Part shown: in pieces, positions 15,791 to 22,263 of the stretch
Layout: every line of letters begins with the position of its first letter
Position numbering within the stretch: position 1 is the first letter of the stretch
Source: CAYIFC01 sp964362645
GTDB taxonomy: Bacteria; Patescibacteriota; Minisyncoccia; Phycocordibacterales; JACOZG01
Reading direction: 5' to 3'
NCBI GenBank assembly: GCA_964362645.1
Contig: CAYIFC010000005.1
Coordinates: 1 to 27,995 of the forward strand
Length of the DNA: 27,995 nucleotides
Notes under the pieces: generated by a model
The model's input: only the letters and a program-made list of their open reading frames with translations
What the model was told of the DNA's origin: nothing
Database searches by the model: none
Translations under genes and position numbers: made by a program

Positions 15791-16590
15791 GATGCAATGC
15801 CCGCCTGACCGTCGTCGGGCAGGCCGTAAGCGGCGAAGAAGATGTTTAAGTTGCCGACGGCCGCGAGGGCCGGCTTGATCCGGCTGGTTTGCATTTGGGC
15901 CGCCGAGAGAGCAACGATCGGCTCACTACTGATCTGGCTCATTAAGGCCGCGCCTTCGCTTAAGCGACTTAAGGTGGTGACCAGATTTAAGTGCAGGCCA
16001 CTAGCGCTTTTAGGCACTTCTAGCGCGAGAAGTTGAGAGATTGAAGTTTGGTAGCGTTTAGTCGTTTCGCTAAGTTTAGTAACCGCCGCTTGATCGCCTT
16101 TTTCCACTACTGCCAGCACCAAATCAATTTCGTTGCCGATCCCCGCTTGCTCATAAGTGGCCATGATTTCTTTAACTCGCGCGGCGTAGGTGGCTATCAA
16201 ATCTTTGCTTTCTTGTTCGGTAATATTAAGATCGCTTAATTTATAGTTAGTGAGAGAGATACCGGAGTAGGCTTCTAGCGGTAGAAGGGGCTCATTTTTG
16301 CTGGTTAAGGCTTGGTCGATTAAATCAACCGCTGTTTCGTTGGCGGTGGTCGGTTTGCTGCCCAATAGTGAGTCGGCCCAGTCTGGTTGGCCGTTGTTGT
16401 TATTGTCTTCTTTTTCTCGCTTTTGAATTACTGGTGTTGAGGCTTGGCCGGTTATGGCTGTCTGATTATTAGAAGCTAGAAGTTTATCCGACATGGATAT
16501 GGCGAGCTGATTTGATCCGCCGAGGTACCAAAGAAAACCGATTCCGGCGATAGTTACAACGAAAAAGACTGCTAAAAGTTTTTTAGCCAC
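15787..16590 (-). CDS. Membrane-anchored protein with a calcium-loop-like motif, first gene of the T4SS-like operon
   Basis: 267 aa, starting with GTG. An N-terminal anchor or signal lies at about 4-24 (LLAVFFVVTIAGIGFLWYL). Residues 62-73 (DNNNNGQPDWAD) resemble the Asp/Asn-rich calcium loop of thrombospondin type-3 or dockerin repeats, a motif often seen in exported CPR proteins. The rest (about 85-255) looks helical (DLIATYAARVKEIMATYEQ, TLSRLSEGAALMSQI). Two repeat-derived peptides occur: LLASNN from a TAGAAGCTAGAAG unit, and GLPDDGQAGIAS at the very end from a GC-rich palindrome. The -10 box lies 10 nt before the GTG, and no SD is present. The stop overlaps the 1216-aa gene by 4 nt. The function is unknown. 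Confidence 0.75.
   Translation of the reverse strand: MAKKLLAVFFVVTIAGIGFLWYLGGSNQLAISMSDKLLASNNQTAITGQASTPVIQKREKEDNNNNGQPDWADSLLGSKPTTANETAVDLIDQALTSKNEPLLPLEAYSGISLTNYKLSDLNITEQESKDLIATYAARVKEIMATYEQAGIGNEIDLVLAVVEKGDQAAVTKLSETTKRYQTSISQLLALEVPKSASGLHLNLVTTLSRLSEGAALMSQISSEPIVALSAAQMQTSRIKPALAAVGNLNIFFAAYGLPDDGQAGIAS
15799..15824. repeat. GC-rich imperfect palindrome at the 3' end of the 267-aa gene
   Basis: GCCCGCCTGAC (15799-15809) pairs with GTCGGGCAGGC (15814-15824) around a 4-nt loop, with two mismatched positions that become G-U or A-C in one strand. It is translated as GLPDDGQAG just before the stop. It has the same CCTGCC/GGCAGG style as the palindrome in the helicase gene at 19465, and looks like a dispersed REP-like element tolerated at a protein C-terminus. 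Confidence 0.55.
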
Positions 16591-16600
16591 GATTGCCGTT

Positions 16601-16606
16601 ATTATA
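16601..16606 (-). promoter_or_regulatory. -10 box of the T4SS-like operon promoter
   Basis: A perfect TATAAT on the minus strand ends 10 nt before the GTG at 16590, implying a transcript with a leader of only about 3-4 nt. The -35 region is poor. It is the only obvious promoter before a 13-kb run of overlapping genes. Confidence 0.5.
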
Positions 16607-16668
16607 CTATATATAGAAGGCTCTCGATCACGGCTTTTTCATAAAAAAGTGGATAGGTTTGGTGGTGC

Positions 16669-16698
16669 TTGACAAATAAACGTAAATATGCATATAAT
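16669..16698 (+). promoter_or_regulatory. Consensus sigma70 promoter of the lipoprotein gene
   Basis: TTGACA at 16669-16674 and TATAAT at 16693-16698 are both perfect and separated by 18 nt. An ideal SD (AAAGGAGGTG, 16707-16716) follows, giving a leader of roughly 15-20 nt. This is the strongest expression signal in the window. Confidence 0.85.
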
Positions 16699-16720
16699 AT
16701 AGATAGAAAGGAGGTGCACG

Positions 16721-17023
16721 ATGAAGAATAAAATGTTCTTTGCGGCACTGATGATGTGCGTGGTGGTAACGGGGTGTGTGCGTACCAAGGGAACGACCTA
16801 CACCAAGACAGCCAATGGTTACGTGGCGGAGGAGTGGGGAGGCTATATGTCTGGCCCAGCTACGCTCCAGCCCCGGGTGGTGGTCGGGCGTTGGTATGAT
16901 GGTTACCCATCGTATAGGAACTATGTTGTTGTTCAGCAAGCACCAACATGGGGAGGGTACTCAAGTTTCTCTGATTCGAGCCAGCGCCACATTTACTATT
17001 CTGGTTTTAGCGATTATCCATAA
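16721..17023 (+). CDS. Small Tyr/Gly-rich lipoprotein, function unknown
   Basis: 100 aa. The N-terminus MKNKMFFAALMMCVVVTGC is a lipoprotein signal with lipobox VTGC and the lipidated cysteine at residue 19. The mature 82 residues are unusually rich in Tyr, Gly, Ser and Trp (EEWGGYMSGPATLQ, GRWYDGYPSYRNY, QHIYYSGFSDYP-like end), with no domain I recognise. The start is set by a near-perfect SD (GGAGG at 16710-16714) 6 nt upstream. It stands alone on the plus strand between two minus-strand blocks, with a perfect consensus promoter and its own hairpin terminator. It is probably an abundant cell-surface protein. Its regulatory signals differ from those of the surrounding core genes, which may hint at acquisition. 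Confidence 0.82.
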   Translation: MKNKMFFAALMMCVVVTGCVRTKGTTYTKTANGYVAEEWGGYMSGPATLQPRVVVGRWYDGYPSYRNYVVVQQAPTWGGYSSFSDSSQRHIYYSGFSDYP

Positions 17024-17043
17024 CCAAATCATCGCCGCGCCGA

Positions 17044-17085
17044 CCCGCTTGTCGTTCTGTTCATACAGAATAGCAGGCGGGTTTT
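17044..17085 (+). terminator. Intrinsic terminator after the lipoprotein gene
   Basis: A 17-position stem from CCCGC (17044-17048) to GCGGG (17077-17081), with one mismatch and a few G-U pairs, closes on a TCAT tetraloop and is followed by TTTTCTT. The strong stem and U-tract support termination in the plus direction. The minus side lacks a U-tract. Confidence 0.85.
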
Positions 17086-17095
17086 CTTATGTCCG

Positions 17096-17539
17096 CTAGA
17101 AAGTTATTTTGTCGCCGATGTTTAAATTGTGGGTTGCTGAGAAGCCGGCGTTAACTTCTAACACGTAGTGGGCGGGAGATGAGGGCGAAAAAGTTTTGGG
17201 GAAAGTTTCTGGCGCGAGGTTGGGAGTAATATCAACAATCTGCCAGTTGTCGTCGAGCCAAATAATATCGATCGCGAAGTGCATGTCTTTCGTCCAGAAG
17301 GAATAAGTGTCTGCCGTTGGGAATACAAAAAGGAGTCCTTCTTGCTCGGCCAAACTCGGACGATCACTGAGGCCTTGGCCTCGCTCGATTTCGGTGTTGG
17401 CTATTTCAACCCTTAAATTTATTTTCTCACCAGAATTTTTCTCGATCACCAAATTATAATCGGTTGGTGTTTTACCAAACCAGATAAATAAAACGACTAT
17501 TACAGCGACCAGAATAATTAAATATTTTTTGCCAGACAT
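17096..17539 (-). CDS. DUF192 domain exported protein
   Basis: 147 aa from the ATG at 17539 (a TTG 6 nt upstream is possible). An N-terminal anchor (KKYLIILVAVIVVLFIWF) leads into a DUF192 domain: LRVEIANTEIERGQGLSDRP, then EGLLFVFPTADTYSFWTKDM followed by HFAIDIIWLDD, and AHYVLEVNAGFSATHNLNIG at the end. These are the conserved blocks of this small beta-barrel family, whose biochemical role is unknown. The start lies 22 nt inside the end of rsmA, implying coupling. No distinct SD is visible. Confidence 0.88.
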   Translation of the reverse strand: MSGKKYLIILVAVIVVLFIWFGKTPTDYNLVIEKNSGEKINLRVEIANTEIERGQGLSDRPSLAEQEGLLFVFPTADTYSFWTKDMHFAIDIIWLDDNWQIVDITPNLAPETFPKTFSPSSPAHYVLEVNAGFSATHNLNIGDKITF

Positions 17540-18288
17540 AACCAAGTTTCTAGATTAACTTTTTCTGGTCGTAGGGTACCACTGATGCCACAGGTTTGGA
17601 ATTGATCTTCGGTTAGGTCTAAATTATTTTTGAGCATCTTACGTTTGCTGGTGAAACCAGATTTTAAAATATTGAAGAAAGTTTTTTCTTGTTCACCCGT
17701 TTCAAAATTATTCCAGTTAATATTTTCGATCGCAATGATTGCCGAATCAACTTTAGGCGCGGGGCGGAAGGAGCCGGCGGCGACACGTTTAATAAATCTT
17801 GGCGTGCCGTAGGCCTTCACACTAATTGAGAGGACACTCTCTTTGCCATCGGCGGCGATAATTCTCTCCGCCACTTCTTTCTGTACCATCAACACCACGC
17901 GCTCGGGTTGATTGGGCGCAGTCATAAATTTACGAATGATTGCGCCAGTGAGGTAGTAAGGAATGTTGGCGACAACCTTATAACCCGCCGGTAAACTCTC
18001 GGTGTCGAAGTTTAAAATATCAGCCCCAATTATGTCTAACCTTTTTTCAACGATCGGTGTAGCGAAAGTTTGTTCTAGTTGAGTGACTAACTGCTCATCT
18101 TTCTCAACCGCGATCACATTATCGACGCTGATTAACAGGGCTGATGTTAGTATCCCCTCGCCAGGGCCGATCTCTAAAACAGTGTCGGACTTTTTTAAAT
18201 CTGCCGCGGCCAGTGCGGCCTCTACCGCCTTCGGCGAAGTTAGGAAGTGCTGACCCAAACTCTTCTTCGGTTTATTTTTATGTTTCAT
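17518..18288 (-). CDS. rsmA: 16S rRNA dimethyladenosine transferase RsmA/KsgA
   Basis: 256 aa, close to the family norm. The enzyme transfers four methyl groups from SAM to two adjacent adenines near the 3' end of 16S rRNA during small-subunit maturation. It starts with KKSLGQHFLTSPKAVEAA, has SAM-binding motif I VLEIGPGEGILTSAL (37-51), the acidic motif II AVEKD, and the catalytic motif NIPYYLTG (108-115). The C-terminal helical part (SGFTSKRKMLKNNL) is also typical. The gene upstream on the same strand is the REP-associated transposase, 16 nt away, so rsmA may originally have followed the helicase directly. DUF192 overlaps its end. Confidence 0.95.
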   Translation of the reverse strand: MKHKNKPKKSLGQHFLTSPKAVEAALAAADLKKSDTVLEIGPGEGILTSALLISVDNVIAVEKDEQLVTQLEQTFATPIVEKRLDIIGADILNFDTESLPAGYKVVANIPYYLTGAIIRKFMTAPNQPERVVLMVQKEVAERIIAADGKESVLSISVKAYGTPRFIKRVAAGSFRPAPKVDSAIIAIENINWNNFETGEQEKTFFNILKSGFTSKRKMLKNNLDLTEDQFQTCGISGTLRPEKVNLETWLCLAKNI

Positions 18289-18304
18289 TTATTTCAACCA
18301 CCAC

Positions 18305-19018
18305 TTAGTCGCTTAGAGGCTCTTCCTCTAAGTCGTAAGCTGGACCAAAAGTATCGAGCCTCCCGTCCTCGAGGTCACGCTGTAATTCTTTGTTTTCTCG
18401 TATTATCTCTAGAGCTTCTCGCGCAAAATTCTCGTAATCTTTGGGTTTACCAAACTGCTCGAGAATTACTTTTTTGTCGCACAAGCAGAAGTCGTCTTTA
18501 ACTGAATTTTGATACTCATCCCAACTCGTTTTACTCAACTTAGAGGCTCTTCCTCTAAGTGGGTGGATTTGGTTGTTGAAATTAATGTAAGAGCTTAGGT
18601 GAAGTAGGTACTCATTCGTGTTTATGTGTTTGGCTTTAAACTTACCTTCAAACAAGACCCCGCTTCGCTCGTGTTGATTATTAAAGTATAAAGTGAAACC
18701 GGTACCCAATCGGTGCATAAATTTTTCCACCCCCTTGTTAACTAGTGGTTTTATTAAGAGGTGGAAGTGATTAGGATTCAATGCGTAGCAAACAAATTTT
18801 ACTAGTTGAGGTTGTTTCTTTTTGATATTTGGGGTTGGATTTTTGATAAAAGATTGTTGGTAGATGCTCCCGATGGGGCGCGGAGTATTAAGTAATTTTA
18901 ACGACAAGAAAAAGCGATTCAAGTCATTTTTGTCGGCAAAAATATCTCGCTTGTCCACCCCACGATTATAGATGTGGTAATATTCGCCAACTGAGAATTC
19001 TATTTTTCTGCTCGCCAT
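18305..19018 (-). CDS. REP-associated tyrosine transposase (RAYT, Y1_Tnp / IS200-like)
   Basis: 237 aa from the ATG at 19018; an upstream extension would read through the right-hand REP and is unlikely. It starts MASRKIEFSVGEYYHIYNRG, and has the HUH motif NPNHFHLLIKP (His84, His86) and RLGTGFTLYFNNQHERSGVLFEGKFK-type core (quoted in part), with Tyr137 or Tyr144 as the candidate nucleophile in NTNEYLLHLSSYIN. RAYTs nick single-stranded DNA at REP hairpins. Residues 154-160 (LRGRASK) are encoded by a REP copy inside the gene, exactly in the linker after the helix bearing the tyrosine. The end, LEEEPLSD, is encoded by another. It separates the helicase from rsmA. Confidence 0.9.
   Translation of the reverse strand: MASRKIEFSVGEYYHIYNRGVDKRDIFADKNDLNRFFLSLKLLNTPRPIGSIYQQSFIKNPTPNIKKKQPQLVKFVCYALNPNHFHLLIKPLVNKGVEKFMHRLGTGFTLYFNNQHERSGVLFEGKFKAKHINTNEYLLHLSSYINFNNQIHPLRGRASKLSKTSWDEYQNSVKDDFCLCDKKVILEQFGKPKDYENFAREALEIIRENKELQRDLEDGRLDTFGPAYDLEEEPLSD
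18312..18332. repeat. REP palindrome, left copy, in the 3' end of the RAYT gene
   Basis: CTTAGAGG (18312-18319), loop CTCTT, CCTCTAAG (18325-18332): a perfect 8-bp stem. It is read in frame as EEEPLS at the transposase C-terminus. Confidence 0.8.
18538..18560. repeat. REP palindrome, internal copy within the RAYT gene
   Basis: ACTTAGAGG (18538-18546), loop CTCTT, CCTCTAAGT (18552-18560): a perfect 9-bp stem, identical in core to the left copy. It is translated in a different frame from that copy, as LRGRASK. Confidence 0.8.
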
Positions 19019-19030
19019 TGGCTGATCGTA

Positions 19031-19057
19031 ACACTTAGAGGCTCTTCCTCCAAGTGT
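19031..19057. repeat. REP palindrome, right copy, between helicase and RAYT
   Basis: ACACTTAGAGG (19031-19041), loop CTCTT, CCTCCAAGTGT (19047-19057): an 11-bp stem with one mismatch. It ends 3 nt before the helicase stop codon region and 13 nt upstream of the transposase ATG. Confidence 0.8.
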
Positions 19058-19059
19058 GG

Positions 19060-21009
19060 TCAAAAATCAATTGAAGCGCCCACACCTAAGCGATCAAGTT
19101 CGATTAGATCGGTAGGGATGTCGCTTAAAAATTCGGATGGCAAGTTAACTTTAGTGGAACCATAAATCGTCCGCGTTTCGGCGTAAGATAAATATAGTTT
19201 ACGCTTAGCGCGCGTGAGAGCAACGTAGAACAATCGTCGTTCTTCTTCGTCATCGCGGTCACTATCGTCACTACCCATTCGACTGTGAGGGAAGAGGTCT
19301 TGCTCGAGACCAGTGATGAAGATGGTGTTGAATTCCAAACCCTTAGCGGCGTGCACAGTCATGAGGCGGACGGCATTTTGATTTTGCTTTTTATCGCCCG
19401 TGTCGCCACCTAACTCATCTTGATCCGACCACAGCGCGGCATCGGTGAGTAACTGCTCCACGCGCTGCCTGCCGGCAGGCAGGCCTTCGATTGCAGGCAG
19501 GCCGTCGTACTTAAGCGCGAGCGTTACCAGTTCGCGCAAGTTTTCGAGTCGCTCGGCTTCTTCGGCTCCCCCTTCCTTCAAACTCGCTTCCCAACCTGAA
19601 GCGTGCAAAATAAATTTAAGCGTTTCGCTTGGCGGATTAGTTTCCGAAAAAGTTTTTATGTCGGCAAATAATTTTAATAACGCATTCCACTTGGCCAGAG
19701 TTTTTGGCGGTAAACTTTGAGCTTGACCGGAAACTATTTTCGCGAGCGTGACCTTACCCAATCCGCGTGGAGGAAGATTGACCACGCGCGAAATACTTTC
19801 CCAATCCTTGGGATTGAGGGCCGCTTTTAAGTACGACAAAAGATCTTTAATTTCTTTCCGCTCAAAAAATCTAACCCCAAGCACTTGGTATGGCACATCA
19901 GCCGCGAGCATCGCTTCTTCCAGCGCGCGTGATTGAAAGTTAGCGCGGTAAAGTACGGCGATTGATGATGGCGATGCGCCACTCGCAATTAAACGTGCCG
20001 CTGTGCCAGCGATTAAAATTGCCTCATCCATTTCGGAGAGCGCGGCGAGCAAGGTTATTTTTTCTCCTTCTTCGTTTTTTGTAAAAAGATTTTTTGGTAA
20101 GCGCTCTTCGTTTTTGGCAATCACTTGATTGGCCGCTTCCAAAATTCTTTGAGTGGAACGATAATTTTCTTCCAAGATCACCACTTTCGCGTCCGGATAA
20201 TCTTTCTCAAATCGCAAAACATTTTTAAAATCGGCGCCACGCCAACTGTAGATCGACTGGTCGATGTCGCCGACGGCGCAGACATTGCGGCGCTCGCCGG
20301 CTAAAAGTTTAACCATCCGGTACTGGCTCGTATTGGTGTCTTGGTACTCATCAATATGGATGTAGTGCCAACGATCACGGTAGCGATTTAAAAGTTCGGC
20401 ATTACTTTCTAAAAGTTTTACCGGGCGCAAAATTAAGTCATCGAAGTCAAACATTTGTCGCTCACGCAAAACCTTTTCGTATTCTCGCCAAACCTTTTCG
20501 ACAATTTCGGTAAAATAGTTAGCGGCTATAAATTCGTTAATACTTACGAGTCTCCCCTTTTCTTTACTGATCGTGCCGAGAATTTTTCTAGGTTCAATAG
20601 TTTGCGGGTCAACGCCAACTTCGGCCATCGCTTTTTTAATTAATTTGTTTGAATCATCTTTGTCGGCGATGGTGAACGAACCGTTGATCCCGAAGGCACT
20701 CGCATTTTGCCGCAAGATCGTGTTGCCGAGCGAGTGGAAGGTGCTCACAAAAGGCAGGGTCCTGTCGCCTAACCATGGCCCCTCACCAGAAAGCAGATGG
20801 CGGACGCGCTCCCCCATCTCTCTCGCGGCTTTGTTGGTAAAAGTGATGGCCAGAATATTCTCGGCCTTTACGCCGGAAATAATGAGGGCACGGATCCGGT
20901 GCGCGATCGTCTTGGTCTTGCCCGCGCCCGCGCCGGCCACCACCAAGAGCGGCCCCTCCTTATGCGCCGCCGCCTTCTCCTGCTCCGCATTCAACCTTTC
21001 CTCTGTCAT
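19060..21009 (-). CDS. UvrD/PcrA/Rep-family superfamily 1 DNA helicase
   Basis: 649 aa from the ATG at 21009 (MTEERLNAEQEKAAA). A GTG at 21027 is possible, but an extended -10 box lies between the two. Visible helicase motifs are Walker A AGAGAGKTKT (about 25-34), motif Ia ITFTNKAAREMGERV, motif II IHIDEYQDTN, motif III AVGDIDQSIYSWRGAD, motif IV EENYRSTQRI, motif V MTVHAAKGLEFNTIFITGLE, and motif VI YVALTRAKRKLYLSYA. This is a complete ATP-driven 3'-5' repair/replication helicase. Near 19465-19504 a GC-rich palindrome adds the peptide GLPAIEGLPAGRQRVEQ in the 2B region. UvrD versus PcrA cannot be decided here. A REP element lies immediately downstream. Confidence 0.94.
   Translation of the reverse strand: MTEERLNAEQEKAAAHKEGPLLVVAGAGAGKTKTIAHRIRALIISGVKAENILAITFTNKAAREMGERVRHLLSGEGPWLGDRTLPFVSTFHSLGNTILRQNASAFGINGSFTIADKDDSNKLIKKAMAEVGVDPQTIEPRKILGTISKEKGRLVSINEFIAANYFTEIVEKVWREYEKVLRERQMFDFDDLILRPVKLLESNAELLNRYRDRWHYIHIDEYQDTNTSQYRMVKLLAGERRNVCAVGDIDQSIYSWRGADFKNVLRFEKDYPDAKVVILEENYRSTQRILEAANQVIAKNEERLPKNLFTKNEEGEKITLLAALSEMDEAILIAGTAARLIASGASPSSIAVLYRANFQSRALEEAMLAADVPYQVLGVRFFERKEIKDLLSYLKAALNPKDWESISRVVNLPPRGLGKVTLAKIVSGQAQSLPPKTLAKWNALLKLFADIKTFSETNPPSETLKFILHASGWEASLKEGGAEEAERLENLRELVTLALKYDGLPAIEGLPAGRQRVEQLLTDAALWSDQDELGGDTGDKKQNQNAVRLMTVHAAKGLEFNTIFITGLEQDLFPHSRMGSDDSDRDDEEERRLFYVALTRAKRKLYLSYAETRTIYGSTKVNLPSEFLSDIPTDLIELDRLGVGASIDF
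19465..19504. repeat. GC-rich palindromic insertion translated inside the helicase
   Basis: CTGCCTGCCGGCAGGCAG (19465-19482) is a perfect 18-nt palindrome. A further GCAGGCAGGCC follows at 19493-19503. On the coding strand this gives LPAIEGLPAGRQR between two ordinary helicase segments (VTLALKYDG and VEQLLTDAAL). The frame is kept, so it looks like a REP-type insertion tolerated in a loop. Confidence 0.7.
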
Positions 21010-21017
21010 ATTCGCCA

Positions 21018-21026
21018 AGTCTAACA
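21018..21026 (-). promoter_or_regulatory. Possible extended -10 promoter of the helicase gene
   Basis: On the minus strand TGT-TAGACT (21026-21018) fits an extended -10 (TGn plus 4 of 6 in the hexamer) and lies 8 nt before the ATG at 21009. There is no good -35. The spacing matches the leaderless geometry seen at other genes here. Confidence 0.35.
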
Positions 21027-21129
21027 CAAAGCCTTGTCTATTTTTGTTATCCCCACCTCGTCTCTCATGGGGTTGAAAAGAGTGGTGGATGGAGTTATGA
21101 TGAACCCTATCCTCTGGCTAACCGCACGA

Positions 21130-21157
21130 TAGAAATGGCTAATAATATAGCTATAAT
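21130..21157 (+). promoter_or_regulatory. Possible promoter of the LysM-M23 gene with a long leader
   Basis: TATAAT at 21152-21157 is perfect. TAGAAA at 21130-21135 (4 of 6) is 16 nt upstream. Transcription from about 21164 would leave a leader of about 120 nt containing TCCGG/CCGGA arms (21215-21239) and repeated GGCTTATT segments. The rest of the 256-nt gap (21028-21283) shows no gene or RNA that I can identify. Confidence 0.4.
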
Positions 21158-21283
21158 AACCGCAAGGCTGAAAATACCGCTTAAATCAGGCTTATTTTAC
21201 TTTCCTCACAAGACTCCGGTTCTCAACTTGGTTTCCGGACGAAATATACCTCTCTCCTAAGGCTTATTCTTAAAAAGGCTTGT

Positions 21284-22246
21284 TTGGTGGTTCTAGCTTT
21301 CGCTCTAGTTTCGACCAGTTTTTTCAGTCTTGGCGTCCAAGGCGCCTCTTCCCCGTCCTTTGAAAAGGTGGTCAACTCGCAAAACATCGCTCTCCTAGAG
21401 GCCGTTGTTATTGATCCCGCTCATTACCGTGGCGGCGGTGGTATCACTATTATTGAAGACAGTGCCCTCCTCCCCGACTCCGGTTTGGGCGTTGGAGGCA
21501 GCGATACTAGTGAGTCTGCGGCCGAGAATGATCAGATTAGTGTTTATGTCGTGCGTGCGGACGACTCTCTCTCGCAGATCGCTGAAATGTACGGTGTGAC
21601 GGCTAACACCATCCTCTGGGCCAACGATCTTGGTCGCGGTGGTGTGATCCATGAAGGGCAGGTGCTCGTTATTCTCCCCGTTGCGGGTGTTAAACATAAG
21701 GTGGTTAAAGGCGACACCTTGCAAAGCATTACCAAGAAGTACGGTGCCGACCTAGAAGAAGTATTAACTTTTAATAATCTGGAAGAAGGGAGTTCGTTGG
21801 CCTTGGGCCAAGAGATTATCGTTCCTCACGGTGAGATCACGACGCCAGCTCCTTCGCGTTCGTCTGGTAGTGTGGCTAATCGCGGCAGTGGCCCCAGTCT
21901 GGCGGGATACTTCCGCCGACCGATTGATGGTGGTGTGCGGACCCAAGGTTTGCATGGCTACAACGCTGTTGACCTTGCCAGTTACGCTGGTGCACCGATC
22001 TATGCTGCCGCTGGTGGTAAGGTGATAATCAATAAGGTTGGCGGCTGGAACGGTGGCTTCGGTAATTTCGTGGTTATCGAGCACCCCAACGGCACACAGA
22101 CGCTCTATGCTCACAATCAATCCAATGCTGTGGTTCGCGGTCAGACGGTAGAGAAGGGGCAAGTGGTGGGCTACATGGGCGCGACCGGCAAAGTTACCGG
22201 CGTGCACCTCCACTTCGAAATCCGTGGGGCTAAAAATCCCTTCTAG
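21284..22246 (+). CDS. Exported LysM-LysM-M23 peptidoglycan endopeptidase
   Basis: 320 aa if translation starts at TTG 21284. A signal-like segment (MVVLAFALVSTSFFSLGVQG) leads to two LysM modules: VYVVRADDSLSQIAEMYGVT (about 87-135) and HKVVKGDTLQSITKKYGADL (about 138-184). A Ser/Gly linker follows, then a LytM/M23 domain (about 210-320) with the zinc-site motifs LHGYNAVDLA and HLHFEIRG. It probably cuts or remodels peptide cross-bridges and may clear the wall for the secretion apparatus. No ATG exists upstream: the frame is open from 21185, AAAGG lies 5 nt before TTG 21284 and 8 nt before GTG 21287, and a start at ATT 21266 would give a better, Lys-containing signal peptide. The domain order is secure; the start is not. 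Confidence 0.9.
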   Translation: MVVLAFALVSTSFFSLGVQGASSPSFEKVVNSQNIALLEAVVIDPAHYRGGGGITIIEDSALLPDSGLGVGGSDTSESAAENDQISVYVVRADDSLSQIAEMYGVTANTILWANDLGRGGVIHEGQVLVILPVAGVKHKVVKGDTLQSITKKYGADLEEVLTFNNLEEGSSLALGQEIIVPHGEITTPAPSRSSGSVANRGSGPSLAGYFRRPIDGGVRTQGLHGYNAVDLASYAGAPIYAAAGGKVIINKVGGWNGGFGNFVVIEHPNGTQTLYAHNQSNAVVRGQTVEKGQVVGYMGATGKVTGVHLHFEIRGAKNPF

Positions 22247-22263
22247 AAAATACTAGAAGGGAT
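22236..22263. repeat. Perfect 11-bp hairpin over the M23 stop codon
   Basis: ATCCCTTCTAG (22236-22246, including the TAG stop) pairs perfectly with CTAGAAGGGAT (22253-22263) around AAAATA. The U-tract that follows is not immediate (GTTTTAG TTTT after 10 nt), so it may protect the mRNA end or help termination. An 11-nt direct repeat, TCGAAATCCGT, lies on both sides (22215 and 22265). Confidence 0.5.

Noticed and set aside
18305..19063. Repeated hairpins considered as a CRISPR-like array
   Set aside because: Only three palindromes, irregular spacing (about 206 and 470 nt), intervening sequence is coding, and no cas genes; they are REP elements tied to the RAYT.
21028..21283. Gap checked for tRNA, small RNA or riboswitch
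   Set aside because: No cloverleaf, conserved riboswitch core or strong stem seen; only short TCCGG/CCGGA arms and a possible promoter.
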